Source of the DNA: Puniceicoccaceae bacterium
GTDB taxonomy: Bacteria > Verrucomicrobiota > Verrucomicrobiia > Opitutales > Coraliomargaritaceae
Assembly (NCBI GenBank): GCA_002729725.1
Contig: PBYS01000117.1
Span: 62,001-126,000 of the forward strand
Direction of reading: 5' to 3'
Length of the DNA: 64,000 nt
Below, one piece after another: positions 59,199 through 64,000 of this stretch (positions within the stretch are counted from its first letter, which is position 1; each line of letters begins with the position of its first letter). The notes under the pieces are model-generated. The model was not told where the DNA came from. It ran no database searches and saw only the letters and a list, made by a program, of their open reading frames with translations. Made by a program: the position numbers and the translations under genes.

Positions 59199-60061
59199 TG
59201 GCTGCGACGACTCACCGCTGTAAGCATTGCGCGACGCCCTACACGACCGAGCGCTCGGGTGTGGATGGCTTTTGCTGTGCCGGCTGTCAGCAGGTATATC
59301 AATTAATCCAGCAAGAGGGCTTGGGGGATTATTATCGTTTACAGGATCGTGTGGCGCAACCGCTTAAAGATCGTGAACTAACTGAGGTCGATGCTTTGGC
59401 ACTGCGGCGTGCGCAGGCCGAAGTCGAGGCTGGCAGTGAGTCCGGCAGGGCTGTCTTCGAGGTCGAAGGTATGTCCTGTATGGGCTGTGCTTGGTTGGTG
59501 GAGCGTCTCGCGAATAGCCAGAATGGCTGTGTGCAAGCCACCGCGAGTCTGTCGCAGCACTCTTTGACGCTGGAATGGCGGCGTTCTGAATTCGATCTTT
59601 CGGTGTTGGGTTCTGAGTTGTTTAAATTCGGCTATCGCATGCGCTCGACACCGTCGGCACCGGGCTCGGGGCCGCGTATCTCACCGCTGGCCTTGCGCTG
59701 TCTCTTGACGCTCGTTTTTACAGGAAATGTCGCTCTATTGGCGGCCTACGAGCAGTTCGCTGCTGCAAATCTGGGGGAGGGCGAGGCTCTGCTAAGCCTG
59801 TTGGGCTTGATTTGCTTGTGTTTCACGCTGCTGCTGGGGGCGGCACCTATTTTTCTTTCAAGCTATCGCGCGATTCAGATTCGTCGTTGGCACAGTGATT
59901 GGATTCCAATGACGATGATTGTGACGACGGCTGGGATTGTGGCATTTCACTGCGCGTTCTCCGGCTGGCCGTTGAATGTGGGCTGCCTCATTCTCGCGAC
60001 TTTGGTGTGCGTGTTGATTGCCGCACGCTGGTTGGGCGCATTGATTTCGAAGCGATCGTGA
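59198..60061 (+). CDS. Half-length CcoI/CopA-like metal-binding membrane protein lacking ATPase domains
   Basis: A 287-residue protein resembling only the N-terminal part of a CcoI/FixI-type P1B ATPase. It has a Cys-rich domain (CKHCATPY...FCCAGCQQVYQLI), an HMA domain with GMSCMGCAW, then four membrane helices (about 160-285) equal to the first helices of such pumps. It stops where the actuator domain should begin: no phosphorylation motif DKTGT, no CPC helix, no nucleotide domain. The GTG start overlaps the dehydrogenase stop. It may be a metal-binding chaperone, a signalling protein or a natural truncation. Confidence 0.8.
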
Positions 60062-60114
60062 TGAGTGTGCATCTTACTCATTGCGACGGCAGCGCTGACT
60101 AGTACCTTATTGTT

Positions 60115-60738
60115 ATGATCGAAGGTATTTCTGCGGGTTTCATTTTTTCGCTCACACTCTTTCCGGGCACGGTGTGGCTGGCCAAGGTGGGCGTGCAGGG
60201 GACTCGAGCGCAGGTGCTGGCCGTGGGGCTGGGCTTTTGGCTTTCGCACTTTTTTTGGCTGATGGTGGCAGTGCCAGGTTTAATGATGATGTCGGCGCAT
60301 TTGCCCTTCATTCATTTTGGTATGCATTTGTTTGCCGCATTTGTGCTGACTTATATGGCCTTCAAATTTTTGCGTTCCAAGCGTGTTGAGCGAGTCGACG
60401 ATGCTCCGGCTTTGCCGAAGCCGTGGTTGATGTTAAATCGTGCGTTCACTCAATCGCTTGCGATGCCGATGCGCTTACCTGCAGCCATGGCTATTTTGCT
60501 GGCGACGGGGGCCTATCTCAATGCACCCGCCGAGTGGGCCAGCGTGCCAAGCGTGCTGTTGGGCGCTTTCATCGGGGTGACTTGGTGGTGGGGGCAATTT
60601 ACCTTGCTGGCGCTTTGGTTTGCCAAGCGGGTGCCTTACCCGATCACGATCAAGTCCTTAAATAAAATCCGCCCCTTTTGCAGTGTGCTTTGCCTATGCC
60701 TCGCGGGTATTGTTTTATTCCTAGGAGTCTCTAATTGA
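60115..60738 (+). CDS. LysE/RhtB-like amino-acid exporter family membrane protein
   Basis: A 207-residue protein with about six hydrophobic helices and a LysE-type layout: an N-terminal FSLTLFPGTVWLAKVGVQG in place of the common PGP segment, then the conserved Gly-rich helix VLAVGLGFWLSHFFWL. A charged loop (KFLRSKRVERVDD) divides the halves. It probably exports an amino acid or related metabolite. It follows the half-ATPase by 53 bp. Confidence 0.75.
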   Translation: MIEGISAGFIFSLTLFPGTVWLAKVGVQGTRAQVLAVGLGFWLSHFFWLMVAVPGLMMMSAHLPFIHFGMHLFAAFVLTYMAFKFLRSKRVERVDDAPALPKPWLMLNRAFTQSLAMPMRLPAAMAILLATGAYLNAPAEWASVPSVLLGAFIGVTWWWGQFTLLALWFAKRVPYPITIKSLNKIRPFCSVLCLCLAGIVLFLGVSN

Positions 60739-60787
60739 TGGAATTGATTATAACGGCTGCGGGGCGTCTAAGTAAACGCAGAGTGCT

Positions 60788-61711
60788 CTAGACTTCGCTG
60801 AGAGCGGCCTCTTCTCTATTGGCTGCTTGTTCGGCGAGCATTTGACGACGGCGTGCGCGCACGTCGAACATGTCGGACTGCTTGTCGGCATGGTAAGAGG
60901 AGCGGATCATGGGGCCTGATTCACAGGCGCCAAAGCCGACTTCCAAGGCAAACTCCTTCCAGCGCGCAAATTCCTCGGGCGTGACCCAGCGGTCGATATT
61001 GGCGTGTTTCTTGGAAGGCTGTAAATATTGTCCGATGGTGAGCACGTCGACGCCGACTTTGGCCATGTCGGTCAGTACTGTTTTGATTTCGTCTTCTTTC
61101 TCTCCGATGCCCAGCATGATGCCGGACTTGGTGATGAAGCCGCGCGATTTAGCGTGTTCCAATACCCACAGCGAGCGATCGTAGCGAGCAGTCTTGCGAA
61201 TGGGGCGTTGCAGGCGTTCTACAGTCTCAAGGTTGTGGTTGAAAATGTCGGGGCAAGCGTCGAGCACTACGTCCAGGTATTCCTGTTGGCCGCGGAAATC
61301 GGCGGTCAGCACTTCGACGGCGCATTCAGGTGAGCGGTGGTGCACGGCACGAATGGTGGCGGCCCAAACGGAGGCGCCGCCGTCTTTCAGGTCGTCGCGG
61401 GCGACGGAGGTGATGACGGCGTGGCGAAGGTTCATGCGCGCAATCGACTCGGCCACGCGAGCGGGTTCGCCCAGGTCGAGCTCGGTAGGACGGCCGGTTT
61501 GAATCGCGCAGAAGCGACATGAGCGGGTGCAAATATTACCGAGAATCATCACGGTAGCGGTGCCTCGTGACCAACATTCCCCCATGTTCGGGCATTGGGC
61601 ACTCTTACAGACTGTGTGCAGGTCATTGGTATCAACGATCTCGCGCACTTCTTTATATTCGCGGCTGGTCGGGAGCTTGGCTCGCAGCCATTCTGGCTTT
61701 CGGTTATCCAT
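60788..61711 (-). CDS. lipA: Lipoyl synthase
   Basis: About 307 residues of the radical-SAM enzyme that inserts two sulfurs into protein-bound octanoate. The auxiliary cluster Cys35, Cys40 and Cys46 lie in CKSAQCPNMGEC; the SAM cluster Cys61, Cys65 and Cys68 in CTRSCRFC. The C-terminal SSYHAD contains the conserved Ser/Tyr ligand region. The ATG at 61711 (MDNRKPEWLRAKLP) is preferred over the in-frame codon at 61750, which would overlap lipB by 47 bp. From 61711 the overlap is 8 bp. Confidence 0.96.
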   Translation of the reverse strand: MDNRKPEWLRAKLPTSREYKEVREIVDTNDLHTVCKSAQCPNMGECWSRGTATVMILGNICTRSCRFCAIQTGRPTELDLGEPARVAESIARMNLRHAVITSVARDDLKDGGASVWAATIRAVHHRSPECAVEVLTADFRGQQEYLDVVLDACPDIFNHNLETVERLQRPIRKTARYDRSLWVLEHAKSRGFITKSGIMLGIGEKEDEIKTVLTDMAKVGVDVLTIGQYLQPSKKHANIDRWVTPEEFARWKEFALEVGFGACESGPMIRSSYHADKQSDMFDVRARRRQMLAEQAANREEAALSEV

Positions 61712-63038
61712 CTTGTCGCGCAGTGTTCCCAAAAACTGTTTCAAATTCAACTGCTAATCGCGTTTTTACCTCTTCTATGTCTACCTTCTTATCGAGTTCA
61801 TTAGTTAGAGAGGTCACCGTGCCGTCGGTAATGCCGCAGGGCACGATGCCGCTGAAGTGGTTCATGTCGGGGTTTACATTGAGTGCGAAGCCATGATAAC
61901 TGATCCAGGAGCGCACTGCTACACCGATGGCGCAGATCTTGCGTTGCTTGTCGATCCAGATGCCTGTTTTGCCCTCGCGGCGAGCGCTTTGGAGGCCGTA
62001 AGTGGCCAAAGTTCGGATGACGACTTCTTCTAGATCTCTTAGGTAGGCGTGCAGGTCGCGCCGGTGGCGCAGGGAGAGGATCGGGTAGCCGACTAGCTGT
62101 CCCGGCCCGTGATAGGTGATATCGCCCCCACGGTTGGATTGGACTACGTCGATGCCTAAGCGGGTGCATTCTGCTTGGGCCCAGATCAGGTGCTGTGCGG
62201 CATCTTTACGCATGCCCATGGTGTAAACGGGCGAGTGCTCGGTGAGGATGAGTGCGTCGCGGCATTGGCCCATGCGTCTGAGGTCGACGCGTTCTTTTTG
62301 GCGCGCAAAAGCGTTTTCGTATTCGGTCCGGCCCCAATCAATCACTTCTAAGGGAGCCGTCATGCCATCCAGAATCTTGAATAATACCTGGCGCATCTGA
62401 TTATGGGTGTGGGCCGGTTCAGTTTGTAGCTGCTCGGCGGTCATCAGGTAAGGGCCTGTTTGCGCGAGTTCGTCGCTGCAATTCTCAATGAGCGCAGCTA
62501 AGCTCTCGCTGGTGGTTTCGAGGTGGCATTGCCAGGCTAATACGCGCTCATTGTAGAGGAAGGCTTGATTGGGGCAGGCTGCGCTGGAAGCGATGCGGGT
62601 GGCGCCTGCGGGCAGTTCGAAGCGATCGCCGTGCCAGTGAAGCACTCGCAGCTCCTCAGGCAGCTCAAGCCATGCGGGAGCTTTTTCTTCGGATTGGATG
62701 GGGTACCAGCCGATTTCTGCTTGTGGGCCGGTAGTGACAGCCGCTCCGAGCGCATCGGCGATCAGCTGAGCCCCTAGGCAAATGCCGACCAGATATTTAC
62801 CTGCAGCGATGGCTGAAACTATCAGTTCCTTTTCGGCGATAAGCCATGGATGTGCTTCAACTTCGTAAATATTCATCGGCCCGCCCATGACCAACAAGAG
62901 ATCAAAGCGATCGAGCGCGGGCAGTGTGCCCTGTTCAAATACGAGGTGGCAGTGGAGACTGTGTCCGCGCGAATGGGCCCAGTCTGCAATGGCGGCAGGT
63001 CCTTCGAATGGCACATGTTGGAGGCATAAAATACGCAT
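61704..63038 (-). CDS. Glutamine-amidotransferase-like / LipB (octanoyltransferase) fusion
   Basis: A 444-residue two-domain protein. Residues about 1-215 are a class I glutamine-amidotransferase-like domain with the nucleophile Cys87 in GICLGAQLIA and a His172-Glu174 pair in CHLET. From about Met226 to the end is a complete LipB: HSPVYTMG, RGGDITYHGPGQLVGYPI (303-320), KICAIGV with the conserved Lys, and GIVPCGITDGTVTSL with the catalytic Cys. LipB moves octanoyl from acyl-carrier protein to lipoyl domains. The reading frame is continuous, and an internal ATG at Met226 could also start LipB alone. It is coupled to lipA. Confidence 0.88.
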   Translation of the reverse strand: MRILCLQHVPFEGPAAIADWAHSRGHSLHCHLVFEQGTLPALDRFDLLLVMGGPMNIYEVEAHPWLIAEKELIVSAIAAGKYLVGICLGAQLIADALGAAVTTGPQAEIGWYPIQSEEKAPAWLELPEELRVLHWHGDRFELPAGATRIASSAACPNQAFLYNERVLAWQCHLETTSESLAALIENCSDELAQTGPYLMTAEQLQTEPAHTHNQMRQVLFKILDGMTAPLEVIDWGRTEYENAFARQKERVDLRRMGQCRDALILTEHSPVYTMGMRKDAAQHLIWAQAECTRLGIDVVQSNRGGDITYHGPGQLVGYPILSLRHRRDLHAYLRDLEEVVIRTLATYGLQSARREGKTGIWIDKQRKICAIGVAVRSWISYHGFALNVNPDMNHFSGIVPCGITDGTVTSLTNELDKKVDIEEVKTRLAVEFETVFGNTARQDG

Positions 63039-63096
63039 GATAGGTCGGATGCATAGACGGTTGTCTTTATCGGCTGAGAGTCTAGATTAAATACAT

Positions 63097-64000
63097 ATGA
63101 AATTATCTCGAACGCTTTGGACATTTATGGCGCTGGCACTCCTGGGAGGGTTGATTGGTTACTATTTGTCGAGCATGCGACCACTTGCTTTCTCAACAGT
63201 TTCAGAGCCAGAGGCTGTAAAGTCGGTTGAGAATGGCTCGTCGGAAGATGCTCGCGAGTTTCTAGCGCAGCCATTGATCGAGGCCCCTCAACTGGCAGCT
63301 GTAGATTACCCGAGCGCCGCAATTCAGGGCGAGTTGTTACTTCGCTTTGCTTCACGAGAAGATTATTTCGCCTATTTGCAGGCCTTGGCGGCGGCTGGCA
63401 TTGATCCACTGGGGCAAATTGACAGCTTGCTGACCGTGCGTATTCCAGAGCCAGCACTGGCGGTTGCCAAGCCGGGTGATTTTGGTGCGGAGGCCGATTA
63501 TTCATATCAGGTCGAGAGTCCACTGCCGCCTGTGCAAATAGACCCCGAGGCACTTGCACGTTTGACCGCATTTGCAAGTTCAGCGCGCATGATTACGGGC
63601 GGGCCGCTAGCAGGTTCGGGGCAGGGGGTCTTGGTGGCGGTGCTCGATTCGGGTATTCAAGCGCATCCACAATTTGATGAAGTTTCGATGCAGCAGCTAG
63701 ACTTAGTCGGTGGGGGCGTGGGCGGGGACGGTGCCGCGCACGGCACTGCGGTGGCTTCGATTATTGCCGGGTACGAAGGTATTGCGCCTGATACCGAGCT
63801 CTTTGTAGTGCGGGTGCTGGACGATCAGGGGCTGGGCAATAGTTATCATGTGGCTCAGGGCATTGTGGAGGCGGTCGATCGCGGGGCACTGGTGATCAAT
63901 TTGAGCCTCGGTGTTTATCAAGATTCCACCGTCTTGCGTGCCGCGGTTCAATATGCGCATGCGAGCGGGGTGCTGATGGTGGCTGCGGCGGGCAACGATG
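63097..64000 (+). CDS. Subtilisin-like (S8) serine protease, partial at right edge
   Basis: The frame from the ATG at 63097 runs off the window after 301 codons. A signal/anchor helix (LWTFMALALLGGLIGYYL, about 7-24) leads to a propeptide-like region (about 40-165). The peptidase domain then has catalytic Asp184 in VAVLDSGIQAH, His215 in GAAHGTAVASIIAG, and the oxyanion-side segment VMVAAAGND-like stretch at the end. The catalytic Ser is beyond the window. Exported or membrane-anchored. It is divergent from the amidotransferase-LipB gene. Confidence 0.88.
   Translation, partial: MKLSRTLWTFMALALLGGLIGYYLSSMRPLAFSTVSEPEAVKSVENGSSEDAREFLAQPLIEAPQLAAVDYPSAAIQGELLLRFASREDYFAYLQALAAAGIDPLGQIDSLLTVRIPEPALAVAKPGDFGAEADYSYQVESPLPPVQIDPEALARLTAFASSARMITGGPLAGSGQGVLVAVLDSGIQAHPQFDEVSMQQLDLVGGGVGGDGAAHGTAVASIIAGYEGIAPDTELFVVRVLDDQGLGNSYHVAQGIVEAVDRGALVINLSLGVYQDSTVLRAAVQYAHASGVLMVAAAGND

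Overview
The window is a gene-dense stretch of a Gram-negative bacterial chromosome. The gene set suggests Verrucomicrobiota, most likely class Opitutae (Coraliomargarita/Puniceicoccaceae-like). Supporting signs are a PEP-CTERM sorting tail, an LpxR-type outer-membrane barrel, a norspermidine-type polyamine enzyme, a fused E1alpha/E1beta keto-acid dehydrogenase and many starts without a clear Shine-Dalgarno. No rRNA or tRNA gene was seen, so the taxonomic call is an inference. Both edges cut genes: tsaE on the left and a subtilisin-like protease on the right.

Layout. 1-1949: tsaE (partial), thiL and xth on the minus strand. 1950-7472: an accessory segment with about 1.1 kb of gene-free DNA carrying palindromes, an orphan HigA-type antitoxin, and an AT-rich two-gene module (large N6-adenine DNA methylase plus a small PD-(D/E)XK protein) that looks like a horizontally acquired restriction-modification or defence system. 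7469-30956: mostly housekeeping genes: metH with an operator-like palindrome, an LpxR-like protein, an NhaC-type antiporter, a PHP phosphatase, a cupin, trxB, pdxH, mgtE, a DEAD-box helicase, a peptide-type ABC permease pair, an exonuclease, fmt, a RodZ-like protein, prmA, a PEP-CTERM protein, purN, dnaJ, grpE, ferredoxin and trmB. 31430-38290: the F-type ATP synthase operon atpBEFHAGDC, with a hairpin-T leader, a 13-bp hairpin after atpE and a terminator after atpC. 38485-40944: a membrane gene followed by a decayed paralogue that runs through a deletion junction into a decapitated sugar-kinase gene.

41074-44671: an SGNH esterase, a cyclic-nucleotide-domain histidine kinase translationally coupled to a tiny membrane protein with four METTAEQ repeats, nspC and a deaminase fragment. 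44801-52207: a TPP riboswitch followed by thiC-S-(ThiE-like)-E-G-H-F-D. With thiL at the left edge this covers most of thiamine biosynthesis. 52216-55706: two sensor kinases. 56133-60738: a 1021-residue E1alpha-E1beta-lipoyl-E2 fusion, a half-length CcoI/CopA-like protein and a LysE-type exporter. 60788-63038: lipA and a glutamine-amidotransferase-LipB fusion, which would supply the lipoyl group the dehydrogenase fusion needs. 63097-64000: start of a secreted subtilase.

The best candidates for undescribed biology are the methylase/nuclease pair, the three-component dehydrogenase fusion whose E2 active-site Asp is Asn, the amidotransferase-LipB fusion, the heptapeptide-repeat membrane peptide paired with a soluble kinase, and the strong intercistronic palindromes (atpE-atpF, dnaJ-purN, 2571-2643). 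All functional statements rest on reading motifs by eye; no database search was run.
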